Of a stretch of DNA of 64,000 nucleotides, positions 1 to 7,803 are shown in pieces. Every line of letters begins with the position of its first letter. Positions within the stretch are counted from its first letter, which is position 1. The notes below the pieces were generated by a model. The model was given only the letters and a program-made list of their open reading frames with translations, was not told where the DNA came from and made no database searches. The DNA comes from CAIWHR01 sp039931775 (lineage in GTDB: Bacteria; Pseudomonadota; Gammaproteobacteria; Burkholderiales; Casimicrobiaceae), in the NCBI GenBank assembly GCA_039931775.1, contig JBDTRG010000098.1:1-64000 (forward strand). Reading direction: 5' to 3'. The translations under genes were made by a program, and so were the position numbers.

Positions 1-66
1 AACAAGGTGGACAAGAACGTTCTGCGGGCGCAGTTCGCCGCGCGCGGGACGGCGCACGCCATCTAG
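1..66 (+). CDS. AMP-forming acyl-CoA ligase, C-terminal end only (cut by window start)
   Basis: Only the last 21 codons and the stop are in the window. The translated tail NKVDKNVLRAQFAARG closely matches the end of the complete acyl-CoA ligase at 16765-18321 (NKVDKNALRARFAELG). It contains the lysine-containing C-terminal segment of the adenylate-forming family, so this was probably a fatty-acyl or related acyl-CoA synthetase. The TAG stop lies in CTAG, which is also the insertion target of the following IS630-family element, so the insertion re-created the stop instead of disrupting the gene. Substrate cannot be judged from this fragment. Confidence 0.75.
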   Translation, partial: NKVDKNVLRAQFAARGTAHAI

Positions 67-94
67 TGGAGTGTAACGCTTAATTCGGTAGTAT
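66..94 (+). repeat. IS630 left terminal inverted repeat
   Basis: Outer part GTGGAGTGTAACG, then TT, ATTCGG and AGT blocks shared with the right end in inverse orientation. It directly follows the TA of the target CTAG. Confidence 0.75.
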
Positions 95-116
95 CATTGC
101 GTTCAGGGAGGGCGCA

Positions 117-1220
117 GTGATACTGAGCAGGAGTGAACGGATGGAGCTGCAACAACAAGCCGGCGCACGGAACGGACGAGGGAATTCGGCACGGCATGCG
201 CGGCTGATTCTGCTGCTCGCCGAAGGTCTCACCTGGGCGGAGATCCGGGCTAAGCTGGACTGCAGTGACAGCTACATCAGCCGCTGGAGTCAGCGCTTTG
301 CGACGGATCGGCTGGCAGGGTTGTTTGCCCGGCACAGTGGCCGCGAACGCTACAAGGTCACCGACCGGATAGAAGCGCGGGTACTGGTGCGTACCACCAA
401 GCACAAGCCGCAGGACGGATCGACGCACTGGTCCTCGCGCAAACTGGCCGCTGAACTGGGCGGGGATATCTCGCATATGACGGTGGCGCGAATCTGGGCC
501 AAGCACGGCATCAAACCGCATCGGCTCGAAGGCTATCTGTCGTCCAACGACCAGGATTTCGAAGCCAAAGTCGCGGACGTCATTGGGCTGTACCTCAATC
601 CGCCGCAGAATGCAGTGGTATTCAGCGTTGACGAGAAAACGGCGATCCAGGCTCTCGATCGCAAGGACCCGGTGTTGCCGCTCTCGCCGGGGCGAGCCGA
701 ACGGCATGGGTTCGAGTACTACCGGCACGGCACGCTGTCCCTGTACGCCGCCTTCAACACCAAGACCGGTGAGGTGCTGGGCAAAACCGCCACCCGCCAC
801 ACCTCGGCTGAGTTCGTGGCCTTCTTGACCGACATCGCGGCCAATCAGCCACGGAGCAAGGAGATCCATGTCATTGCCGACAACCCCTCGGCCCACAAGA
901 CCAAGCAAGTCGACGCGTTTCTCTGTGCGCATCCCAACGTCCATATGCACTTCACCCCAACCTATTCGTCCTGGCTCAATCAGGTCGAATTGTGGTTCGC
1001 CATTATCGAGCGCGATGTCATCGCCCGAGGCGTGTTTACTTCCGTGCCAGACCTGAAGAGAAAGCTCATGCGATGCATCAGCCAGTACAACAAGCAACCC
1101 AAGCCTGTGAAATGGAAGTACTTCGATCCGACACGGCGAATCACTCCCGAATCAATCGTTACAGTCCACCAGTATGTCGTAGAAAGGCAACTCGATCCTG
1201 TCGCCATTTCATCGCGGTGA
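117..1220 (+). CDS. IS630 family transposase
   Basis: This 367-residue DDE transposase catalyses excision and TA-targeted insertion of the element. The N-terminus holds a helix-turn-helix domain (about residues 25-75). Catalytic acidic residues are recognisable in FSVDEKTAIQA, VIADNPSAHKT and SWLNQVELWF. The start is GTG with a good ribosome site (GGGAGG) a few bases upstream; an ATG lies eight codons in. The normal end of this protein type is probably at the histidine encoded at 1167-1169, where the element would supply a TAG stop together with the flanking TA. Here the TA has become CA, TAG becomes CAG, and 16 host-encoded residues are added before a TGA. The catalytic core is intact, so activity is plausible. 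Confidence 0.9.
   Translation: MILSRSERMELQQQAGARNGRGNSARHARLILLLAEGLTWAEIRAKLDCSDSYISRWSQRFATDRLAGLFARHSGRERYKVTDRIEARVLVRTTKHKPQDGSTHWSSRKLAAELGGDISHMTVARIWAKHGIKPHRLEGYLSSNDQDFEAKVADVIGLYLNPPQNAVVFSVDEKTAIQALDRKDPVLPLSPGRAERHGFEYYRHGTLSLYAAFNTKTGEVLGKTATRHTSAEFVAFLTDIAANQPRSKEIHVIADNPSAHKTKQVDAFLCAHPNVHMHFTPTYSSWLNQVELWFAIIERDVIARGVFTSVPDLKRKLMRCISQYNKQPKPVKWKYFDPTRRITPESIVTVHQYVVERQLDPVAISSR
1141..1169 (-). repeat. IS630 right terminal inverted repeat
   Basis: On the minus strand it reads GTGGACTGTAACG, then TT, ATTCGG and AGT blocks matching the left end. The repeat lies inside the 3' end of the transposase reading frame, so the frame codes through the element end. Confidence 0.75.
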
Positions 1221-1316
1221 ACACGTGATCGCATTTTGATTTGGGCACCTTGTGCTGCCGCGAGCGGTGACCCTTTCCCTGCCCTCGGGGCGATCCAAGC
1301 CATCAAGCCTATCGTC

Positions 1317-2462
1317 ATGGCGTCCCAGACCCCAGGGGTTTTCGTCGAAGTCGCCCGCAATGGTGAGGAACTCAAGCGGTACGTCGCCGATTGGGATGCC
1401 CTCGCGCAGGATGCGCTCGAGCCCAATCCCTTTTTCGAGAGCGGCGCCCTCCTCGCCGCAATCCACTATCTGGGGCTGCCTGGCCCGCTCTGCTGCGTGC
1501 TGGTCTATCGGGCGGCCACGGCTCGGGCCGGCGCCCGGCTCATCGCCTTCGCCCCGTTCGTGCGCACCGCCAAGGGGCCGCGTGGGATCGTCTCCTGCTA
1601 CCGTACCCTTACCCATTTACACTGCTTTCTATCCACGCCGCTCGTGCATCGTGAGCACGTCGACGATGCCCTCGATGCCCTCCTGACATGGATGGATGGC
1701 GCACCGGACGGCGTCCGGACCTTTGGGTTCTATAAGATCGCAGGCGATGGGCCTCTCGCAACGACGCTGTATCGCCGGATGGAAGCCCGACGCCAACCGC
1801 ATTTCACGGAATTGAGCTATGAACGGGCCTTCTTGAGGGTGGGCAGCGACGCGCAGGGATCCCTGGTCAGTGCAATCCCAACTAAGAAGCGCAAGGAGCT
1901 GGCGCGGCAACGCCGCAGGCTCGAGGAACTTGGAAACGTGACCCTCACCGATCGGGTTGCGGATCCTGATGCGTTCGGCTGGATGGACCGGTTCCTCGCC
2001 CTCGAAGCGAAGGGCTGGAAGGGCCAGTCTGGAAACGCGTTCAATCGGACGTCCAAGGAACGCGCCTATTTCCTCGCCTTTATCGAACACTTCCGCGCCC
2101 GCGGTCGCGCAATGTTTCTGGACCTACGGCTCGAAGGGCGCGAGATCGCAATGAAGTGCAACCTTGTAGCCGCGAGCGGCGGCGGCTCGTTCGCCTTCAA
2201 GATCGCGCATGACATGGACTTCGCCCGCTACTCGCCGGGCGTCCTGCTGGAATTGGACAATATCCGGGTCCTGCACGAGCCGGCGCGCGGGATCGCCTGG
2301 ATGGATTCGTGTGCGAAACCCGACCATCCGATGATCGACCACCTGTGGCGCGAGCGCCGGCGTATCGTCTACCTCACGTGCTGTGGCCGCGGTTTTGTCG
2401 GGTGGTTCCTGATCGCGCTCTTCCGGTGGCGGAAGCTGCGCCAAGAGCGCGCGGAGGGCTGA
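1317..2462 (+). CDS. FemAB/BioF2-like GNAT-fold acyltransferase
   Basis: About 381 residues with the layout of the Acetyltransf_6 (PF13480, CelD/BioF2-like) family, whose members resemble FemAB-type aminoacyl transferases and occur in polysaccharide loci. Visible family features are a basic region near residues 180-200 (KKRKELARQRRRL), the LEAKGWKG motif that follows, and a C-terminal half with FAFKIAHD and ARYSPGVLL. The ATG was preferred over an upstream in-frame TTG (1236) that has no ribosome site. A short hydrophobic patch near the end (VGWFLIALF) could touch the membrane. The stop is one base before the next gene, so the two are probably co-transcribed. The donor and acceptor are unknown. 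The IS element lies just upstream and may have replaced the native promoter. Confidence 0.8.
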   Translation: MASQTPGVFVEVARNGEELKRYVADWDALAQDALEPNPFFESGALLAAIHYLGLPGPLCCVLVYRAATARAGARLIAFAPFVRTAKGPRGIVSCYRTLTHLHCFLSTPLVHREHVDDALDALLTWMDGAPDGVRTFGFYKIAGDGPLATTLYRRMEARRQPHFTELSYERAFLRVGSDAQGSLVSAIPTKKRKELARQRRRLEELGNVTLTDRVADPDAFGWMDRFLALEAKGWKGQSGNAFNRTSKERAYFLAFIEHFRARGRAMFLDLRLEGREIAMKCNLVAASGGGSFAFKIAHDMDFARYSPGVLLELDNIRVLHEPARGIAWMDSCAKPDHPMIDHLWRERRRIVYLTCCGRGFVGWFLIALFRWRKLRQERAEG

Positions 2463-2463
2463 C

Positions 2464-3336
2464 ATGGATGCCGATCGTTCCCATCTGGAGATCAACAGCA
2501 CCCTCTTCCACGAGCGCTTTCCAAGTCGCCATTTTCGCATCGCGCACCGATTGATCGACCATCCGCTTTTCACCATGGAGCGCCTCCTGCGCCTGGCGCA
2601 CTCGCTGCCGCGGCAGGTCGTGGAGTTCTACTCGGGACAGGCGGCCGTGAGCCAGGACCCGAAGGCGACACCGGTGACCGGCCTCAGCCTGAAGGAGACC
2701 CTCCGCAACATCCACGTGGCCGACTCGTGGGTGGCGCTGAAGTACATCGAGTTGGATCCAGACTACCGCGCCCTGCTGCTCGAATGCGTGGAGGAGCTGC
2801 GCGCGCATAGCGAGCGCATCCTGCCCGGGACCCATCAGCCGGAGGCCTACATCTTCATCTCCTCCGCGAGCTCGATCACCCCGTATCATTTCGACGATGA
2901 GCACAACTTCCTGCTCCAGATCCGCGGGTGTAAGCACGTGCATACCTGGATGCCGGACCGGGCGGCGATCACCCACATTGACCTGGAGCGCTACTACATG
3001 GGTGGGCATCGCAACATTCCGCTGCGCGACGAGATCGCGCCGTTGGCCGAGACATTCGCGCTCGAACCGGGGCAGGGCCTGCACATCCCCGTGCACAGTC
3101 CGCACTGGGTCAAGAACGGCGATCAAGTCTCCGTTTCGTTCAGCGTGACCTTTCGCTCCGCTCCACTCGCCCGCGAGGCGTCAATTCACTGGCTGAACGG
3201 CAAGCTGCGCGGCCTGGGGCTATCGCCGCGGCCGCCCGGCAAGGCCATCATCCTTGGCGACACGGCCAAGGCCTGGACGGCGCGCACCGCGCGCAAGGTG
3301 GCGCGACAGCTCCGACGGATCGGCGTGCTCCGGTAG
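2464..3336 (+). CDS. JmjC/cupin-like Fe(II)/2-oxoglutarate oxygenase
   Basis: A 290-residue protein of the cupin_8/JmjC-like hydroxylase type. The iron-binding facial triad is visible: an HFD triplet (H142, D144) in ITPYHFDDEHNFLL, and a later histidine (H211 or H214) in HIPVHSPHWVKNGD. The intervening strands (RGCKHVHTW, then FALEPGQGLHIPV) fit the double-stranded beta helix. Members hydroxylate protein side chains or small molecules using 2-oxoglutarate. It begins one base after the FemAB-like gene, which implies a shared transcript. The C-terminal 50 residues are basic and variable. The target is unknown; acting on a peptide or cell-surface product of this region is an inference from context. 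Confidence 0.75.
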   Translation: MDADRSHLEINSTLFHERFPSRHFRIAHRLIDHPLFTMERLLRLAHSLPRQVVEFYSGQAAVSQDPKATPVTGLSLKETLRNIHVADSWVALKYIELDPDYRALLLECVEELRAHSERILPGTHQPEAYIFISSASSITPYHFDDEHNFLLQIRGCKHVHTWMPDRAAITHIDLERYYMGGHRNIPLRDEIAPLAETFALEPGQGLHIPVHSPHWVKNGDQVSVSFSVTFRSAPLAREASIHWLNGKLRGLGLSPRPPGKAIILGDTAKAWTARTARKVARQLRRIGVLR

Positions 3337-3439
3337 CCGGCAAACCGGCCACGCCATTGCGGGAATACTTCCGTCGCGGCGCTCCCCCAACCCGCCCAGG
3401 CATGCCGGACACGTTCGCCTTAGTAGCAAAATCCCGACC

Positions 3440-4657
3440 ATGGCTTTTCACTTGGAGTCGTGGGAGGAAAGCGCGTCAACAGGGACAGGGTCAGAGGCTT
3501 CCGTGACACGAGTCGGCGCTCGCTCCATCGATACCGCCGGGCTGCACATCCGTGAATACCGGGACCTGGATGGGCTCCCATCCAGGTACAGGGATCTGTT
3601 CGAGGCGGAGAGCCGGCGCGGACTGCATTGGGACCGGCCGTGGCTCGAGGCCGTGATTCGTTACGGCCCAGCGCTGGACGGCCCGTTACTTTTACTCGGC
3701 GTCGAAGACGCCGATGGGTCCCCGGTGGCGCTAAATATCGGGTTCTCCTCCGAGCGCTTCGGCGAAGCCATGCGCTGTCGCACCCTGTCGCTGCAGCACA
3801 GCGAAGTGCCGTATCGTCCGCTCGTTGTTCCGGGGCTCTCGCCGGTGGACGTATTGCGCATGGTGGCGCGCTACGCACGCCGGTCAGATCCGCCCTACGA
3901 TGCGTTGCGCATCCGTCCGCTCGATCCCGACGGAGAATTGTATCGAGGCCTGCCGTCGGTTCTGCGCGCCGAGGGCTGGATCATGCAGCGCTTCTATATG
4001 TTTCCCACCTGGCACGAGGATGTGTCCGGCCGCGATGCCGCCGAGTATCTGCGCGCGCTACACGCGCGACCGAATCGCGCGCGCACCAGGGTGGAGCGCC
4101 GCGCGCGCAACCTGGAAACGTCGGGCCGCTCCCGCGTCGAAATCTGCAGCGGGGGCGTCGCGCTTGACGCGGCAGCTTGGGACTACGAGCGCGTCTTCGC
4201 GCGGAGTTGGAAAGAGGGGTTGATTGGACTTCCCTACCAGCGCGCGATCATGCAGGTCGCAGCGCAGGTGGGCGCGCTTCGGCTTGCGCTCCTGTATGTC
4301 GACGAAAGGCCCGCCGCCGCGCAGTTCTGGATGATCACGGGAGGTACTGCCTACCTTCACCGCTCGGCCTATGACGAGACCTTCCGCGACCTCTCGCCAG
4401 GCACAGTGCTGACCTGGCACACCGTGCGGCACCTGCTGGATGTCGACCACGTGCAAGCGCTTGATCTCGGCGTGGGCGATGACGCCTACAAGGCCGACTG
4501 GGCGTCGATCAGGCGCGAGCGCTGGGGCATCCTGGCTTTCAATCCGCGCACATGGGCGGGACTCAAAGCCGCCGCACTCAACATCGGCGGCAGCGCGGCG
4601 AGGCGCGTTACCCCCAGAGCGTTGCAGCCACTGATCGCGCGGCTGCGCCGGGATTGA
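3440..4657 (+). CDS. FemAB/BioF2-like GNAT-fold acyltransferase
   Basis: About 405 residues with two GNAT-like halves. It has the basic segment before the second half (NRARTRVERRARNLE), the RSWKEG motif where relatives have SGWK, and the conserved PAAAQFWMI strand near residue 300. The C-terminus shares the motif AFNPRTW with the gene at 9203-10327, and the whole of the two proteins aligns, so they are paralogues. The ATG at this position was chosen because the frame upstream overlaps the hydroxylase gene out of frame. It faces the HprK-related operon tail to tail (about 50 bases apart). The acyl or aminoacyl donor and the acceptor are unknown. Confidence 0.78.
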   Translation: MAFHLESWEESASTGTGSEASVTRVGARSIDTAGLHIREYRDLDGLPSRYRDLFEAESRRGLHWDRPWLEAVIRYGPALDGPLLLLGVEDADGSPVALNIGFSSERFGEAMRCRTLSLQHSEVPYRPLVVPGLSPVDVLRMVARYARRSDPPYDALRIRPLDPDGELYRGLPSVLRAEGWIMQRFYMFPTWHEDVSGRDAAEYLRALHARPNRARTRVERRARNLETSGRSRVEICSGGVALDAAAWDYERVFARSWKEGLIGLPYQRAIMQVAAQVGALRLALLYVDERPAAAQFWMITGGTAYLHRSAYDETFRDLSPGTVLTWHTVRHLLDVDHVQALDLGVGDDAYKADWASIRRERWGILAFNPRTWAGLKAAALNIGGSAARRVTPRALQPLIARLRRD

Positions 4658-4706
4658 TCATTCGAATGTCTTCGTCGCCCAACAATCCACCGGTAGCATT
4701 GCCGAA

Positions 4707-5816
4707 TCAGGCCGAACCGTCTTTCGATTTGAGCGTGAATCGCTCGCGTACACGCCGGGCGGCTTTTATTGTTAGGTGGCGCGCCAGCAGTTGCGGCGGC
4801 ATCCGAAGCCAGTGGGTGCGGACATAGTAGAGCCAGCGCGCGAACGCGGCACCGGTGCGAGGTTCCTCGGGAAGTTCAGGCAGAAATCGCTGCTCGAAGA
4901 TCCAGTCCATCATTGGCCGCAGCAACCGTGGTGGCGCCCAGACCGCCGCATCGATCAGAACGGCGGGAGGAATCGCGGTACCCAACAGGCGCTGCGTATA
5001 ACGAAGCGCGTAGTAAAACGGTCGGCCGAGCCTGTGCATTCGCGCACGATCGTTGAGTTCGCTCCAGAACCCCGGACGCGCACCGAAATGACCGAGCAGG
5101 TCGTGCAAATCGAAAAGGTCGCGAAGCGGCTTCCCCACCTCGTCGTTGAACAGGTGGACCGCGCTGTGCAACACCATGTCGGCCGGCGCCAGAACGCGCA
5201 AGCGGGGATCATGCAGCGGCACGGCCGCGGCCACCAGTGCGCCGGCGTCGGGTTGAACCTTGCTCGTCAACGGCGCGATCGTATGGTGAATATCGAGCAG
5301 GGTTTCGCGCTCCGGGTGCAAAAGCGGCGGGATCTCGTGCGTCCATTCGCGGTAGTACCGTTGGTCGTACTCGTCCATCTCCGTGGGCGCCCAACCCTTT
5401 TCGATGAGCGTTCGTTCGAGCTCGTCGATCTTCTCGCGCGAGACCATGAAGTCGAGATCGCCGATATAGCGCCCTCGGGACAGCGGCAGTCCCGCCAAAA
5501 GGTAGGCTGCACCCTTGAGCAGGATCAATGGCGGGCTGCGTGTGCCGAGCGCATGAAGCACGCGATTGCATTCAAACCGGACCGCGGTCTGGCTCGATTC
5601 AACCTCGATGAAGGCCGCGCGAATGTGGTCGCGGGCTTTCCCCGGGATCCGATCCAATAACGAGCGATCGCCCAGTTGCATACCGAAGCGCGCGAGCAAC
5701 CCGCTTCGGCGCGCAAGCACGAGAAAATCGTTCCAAAATCGGAGATCCAGTTCGAGGGTGCCGGACGGATCACGAAGCAGCGCGAGGAAGCGGTCCTGCA
5801 CAAACGCACTCTTCAC
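4707..5816 (-). CDS. Nucleotidyltransferase family protein (PF14907-like)
   Basis: A 369-residue protein resembling the uncharacterised nucleotidyltransferase family PF14907. Near residues 99-124 it shows LLKGAAYLL followed by GDLDFMV, the paired acidic motif expected to bind metal and nucleotide. A later stretch LDIHHTIAP and the helix LHSAVHLFNDE are also typical. Relatives of this family occur in some lasso-peptide clusters next to HprK-like kinases, and also in EPS regions. The GTG start overlaps the stop of the kinase gene by four bases (GTGA), so translation is coupled. What is nucleotidylated is unknown; a phosphorylated product of the upstream kinase is one possibility (inference). 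Confidence 0.75.
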   Translation of the reverse strand: MKSAFVQDRFLALLRDPSGTLELDLRFWNDFLVLARRSGLLARFGMQLGDRSLLDRIPGKARDHIRAAFIEVESSQTAVRFECNRVLHALGTRSPPLILLKGAAYLLAGLPLSRGRYIGDLDFMVSREKIDELERTLIEKGWAPTEMDEYDQRYYREWTHEIPPLLHPERETLLDIHHTIAPLTSKVQPDAGALVAAAVPLHDPRLRVLAPADMVLHSAVHLFNDEVGKPLRDLFDLHDLLGHFGARPGFWSELNDRARMHRLGRPFYYALRYTQRLLGTAIPPAVLIDAAVWAPPRLLRPMMDWIFEQRFLPELPEEPRTGAAFARWLYYVRTHWLRMPPQLLARHLTIKAARRVRERFTLKSKDGSA

Positions 5817-6745
5817 GCGGACGAACCGGCGCCGTCGGACCCGTCGTGAAGGCGATCCAGCAATCCGATCGCCTCGTCCAGATTCGAATACGTCAGCCGG
5901 TAAATTCCGCAGCGCTCGACGACACCGGTGAGCAACTCGAATCCGGTCTGAAGCATCGACGAATAATTCACTGCATTATCGGTGAGCAATTGGAATCCCT
6001 CGGCTCTATCGAGCGCGACGACGCGCGCGGGGGCACCGGCGACGTAGCATGGCGCGACGACCCATCGCGGGATCGCGCCTTCCTGGAACCGTGCAACCGC
6101 TTCAACTGGCGCCTTCATGTAGGCGATGTCGCCCTTCGGCGTTCCGCTGTAGACGCGGCTTATCGTTGCCCGCGGCTCGAACGCCGCTATAACGCCGATC
6201 GCGTTGTTCTTGAGGGAGACCGGACGCGGATTCGGGCGCATGCTTCCATCCGCAAATGAAAAGATGGCCATCTCATCCGACAGCAGCCGCCAGCCGCGCC
6301 ACGAAAGCGCCGCCGACAACGTACTCTTTCCCGATCCGGTATCCGCCGGCATCAGCATCGCGAGTCCGTCACGCTCGAGAACGGCAGCATGGAGGAACAT
6401 CGGCGCGACATCGCTCATCGCGACGCTCCAGTTCATCGCAGTTTCGAACGTGGTAAATGCGCGGTGCAACGGCACCGGTCCGAATGTGATTTCGCCATTG
6501 ACTTCGGCCTTGGCCTTCGCGGTAATGAATCGTCCGATCAGAGAATGGGCACTCACGCGCACGCCGGCGTCGTCAATGCCCGCCGGGTCCTCGAACGGAT
6601 AGTGCTCGTACATTTCGGCGAAGTCGTCGACGAAACGCGACAACGATGCGCGGACGTGGATGGTAAACGCGCCCGTGACGAGATGCACGCCGTCGCTACG
6701 CAGGCGCCGCGCGAGCGCTTCGCGGGGGATATCGCCGATCAGCAC
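5813..6745 (-). CDS. HprK-related kinase A
   Basis: A 310-residue protein related to HPr kinase/phosphorylase but lacking the rest of a phosphotransferase system nearby. The P-loop PADTGSGKST lies at residues 133-142, followed by LLSDEMAIF near 155-163 where HprK has its catalytic acidic residues, and VSLKNNAIG around 176. It resembles the family I know as HprK-related kinase A (TIGR04352), found with a PqqD-like partner in polysaccharide regions. The start is GTG and overlaps the PqqD-like stop by seven bases. HprK relatives phosphorylate serine; lasso-peptide relatives phosphorylate the peptide C-terminus. The substrate here is unknown, the 101-residue neighbour being the obvious candidate. 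Confidence 0.85.
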   Translation of the reverse strand: MLIGDIPREALARRLRSDGVHLVTGAFTIHVRASLSRFVDDFAEMYEHYPFEDPAGIDDAGVRVSAHSLIGRFITAKAKAEVNGEITFGPVPLHRAFTTFETAMNWSVAMSDVAPMFLHAAVLERDGLAMLMPADTGSGKSTLSAALSWRGWRLLSDEMAIFSFADGSMRPNPRPVSLKNNAIGVIAAFEPRATISRVYSGTPKGDIAYMKAPVEAVARFQEGAIPRWVVAPCYVAGAPARVVALDRAEGFQLLTDNAVNYSSMLQTGFELLTGVVERCGIYRLTYSNLDEAIGLLDRLHDGSDGAGSSA

Positions 6746-7020
6746 CCGGCGGCGGGTTCGATCAGCGCGAGCCGGTCAAGTGCGACCAGAATCCGGCCCA
6801 CGTGATCAGCGATGCCCACGTCATTTGGCACCTCGAGAAATGCCGCGATACGCTGGCAGATTTCGGCCGCCGCAACGTTGCCCGTCATGATTACCTTCAG
6901 CACTTCGCCGGTCACGATGTCGAAGACGTGAGTATTTCCAGAGAGGGGATTGTACACAACATAGTCGCCGTCCCAGCAGCGCATCGGCAACGGGCCGACA
7001 ACGCCGAGCCTCCAACCCAT
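6739..7020 (-). CDS. PqqD-like protein of the HPr-rel-A system
   Basis: A small protein (about 93 residues from this ATG) with the PqqD/RRE fold signature: GDYVVYNPLSGNTHVFD, then an acidic helix ending LEVPNDVG and a final helix LVALDRLALIEP. PqqD-type domains bind leader peptides or substrates for peptide-modifying enzymes. The SGNTH form matches my memory of the PqqD-related subfamily that travels with HprK-related kinase A (TIGR04353). The start is uncertain: an in-frame TTG at 7152 would add 44 residues and leave only 33 bases to the upstream gene, but the extension looks unlike the family. No clear ribosome site precedes either choice. Confidence 0.75.
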   Translation of the reverse strand: MGWRLGVVGPLPMRCWDGDYVVYNPLSGNTHVFDIVTGEVLKVIMTGNVAAAEICQRIAAFLEVPNDVGIADHVGRILVALDRLALIEPAAGC

Positions 7021-7185
7021 GTCTTGATTCACGGCGATTTGCACAAACCGGATTGTGGCAGCGAATGGCCGCCGTGGAAACTGCGTATCCGGCCCGGCAA
7101 CGAGATCAAGCCGTGGAAGTGCGCACGCGCGCAGGGTCGCCGGCGGGTACAACGGGACCGGTGTTCCGATACGGCGGAAGCGCCG

Positions 7186-7491
7186 TTACGGGAGCTCGCA
7201 CTCTATCCGTTTGACCTTCTTGCCCGTCACTGAATCCTTGACGTCTTTCTCGCCCGCTTTCTTCCCGCCTATTGACGCGCACGTTTCGATCGAAGACACC
7301 AGGACCTTTTGACCATGAGGGTTGGCCATGCCGCGCTGATGGTAGAGCGTAACGATCAGCAAGCCGGATCCGGCGGCTGTGCCGCGAGCTAGGAATCTGC
7401 GCCTTGCAGCCTTGCGCTTGGTCTCCGCCGGCACGGATGCGACCGAATCCGCATCGTTTTCAACTGCCTTGTTCGGTTCAACGCCGTTCAT
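7186..7491 (-). CDS. Small protein with twin-arginine-like signal, first gene of HprK-related operon
   Basis: A 101-residue protein I do not recognise. An acidic, polar N-terminus is followed by a twin-arginine-like motif (ARRRFLARG, residues 29-37) and a short hydrophobic stretch (GSGLLIVTLY), so Tat export or an N-terminal membrane anchor is possible. The mature part is rich in lysine and glycine, has two cysteines (C71, C98) that could pair, and serines and threonines that a kinase could use. It is the first gene behind a sigma-54-type promoter and is followed by the PqqD-like, kinase and nucleotidyltransferase genes. It may be the substrate of these enzymes (inference). There is no PEP-CTERM tail and no double-glycine leader. 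Confidence 0.6.
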   Translation of the reverse strand: MNGVEPNKAVENDADSVASVPAETKRKAARRRFLARGTAAGSGLLIVTLYHQRGMANPHGQKVLVSSIETCASIGGKKAGEKDVKDSVTGKKVKRIECELP

Positions 7492-7578
7492 GGGCTGAGG
7501 CCTTAAGTGGTAGCTTTAGACCATTCGGCCCGGGAGCTGTGGTCGCGACCGGGCAGCGCAATGGATGTGGACCGTTCA

Positions 7579-7595
7579 ATGCAATTCGCGTGCCC
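7579..7595 (-). promoter_or_regulatory. Sigma-54-type (-24/-12) promoter of the HprK-related operon
   Basis: The minus strand reads GGGCACGCGAATTGCAT: GG and GC are separated by exactly ten bases, with a near-perfect match to TGGCACG-N4-TTGCA. Transcription would begin about 12 bases past the GC, leaving roughly 75 bases of leader before the 101-residue gene. Confidence 0.65.
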
Positions 7596-7768
7596 AGACA
7601 GGCAACGCTTCAATATTTCAGTGAGTTAGGGCGAAAAGACCGGGCCGCCACCCGCCGATATTGGTCTGACTGTAAAGAATTGCCACCACCAGCACGCGGG
7701 CGCTTATCATTTCCTTGATATGTCCGTCATTTTGACCACGGAATCGGGCAATTCGGTATGGGTGCGAC

Positions 7769-7796
7769 CGAACGACGTCACTGCAAACAGTATAGC
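7769..7796 (+). promoter_or_regulatory. Sigma-70-like element with no gene behind it
   Basis: The stretch GTCACTGCAAACAGTATAG ends in a TATAGC -10-like hexamer and resembles, base for base at many positions, the promoter found on the minus strand upstream of livK (GTCAGAACAAACGGTATAG). No reading frame of quality follows rightward, so it may be decayed or serve a small RNA. Confidence 0.3.
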
Positions 7797-7803
7797 GCGC
7801 CCA

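Larger units (their letters stand above)
66..1169 (+). mobile_element. IS630-family insertion sequence
   Basis: A single transposase gene is bounded by imperfect inverted repeats of about 28 bp. The left end starts GTGGAGTGTAACG; the right end read on the minus strand starts GTGGACTGTAACG and continues with matching ATTCGG and AGT blocks. The left flank is TA within CTAG, as expected for IS630-type insertion with TA duplication. The right flank reads CA (1170-1171) instead of TA, consistent with one point mutation in the duplicated dinucleotide. Family assignment rests on the DDE transposase and the target. Confidence 0.85.

Noticed and set aside
63..1097. A 344-codon minus-strand frame over the transposase.
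   Set aside because: Shadow of the IS630 transposase, which has catalytic residues and a good ribosome site.
4707..7491. Calling the kinase operon a lasso-peptide cluster.
   Set aside because: There is no transglutaminase-like leader protease and no adjacent cyclase, and the 101-residue protein has no lasso core pattern. The cysteine-less amidotransferase is about 40 kb away in an exosortase context.
7186..7491. PEP-CTERM sorting signal on the small protein.
   Set aside because: The C-terminus ends in a charged IECELP tail; there is no VPEP motif, transmembrane helix and arginine cluster in that order.
7671..7687. Third copy of the TGTAAA-N5-CCGACA motif.
   Set aside because: TGTAAA is present but the second half reads GCCACC, so the match is not convincing.
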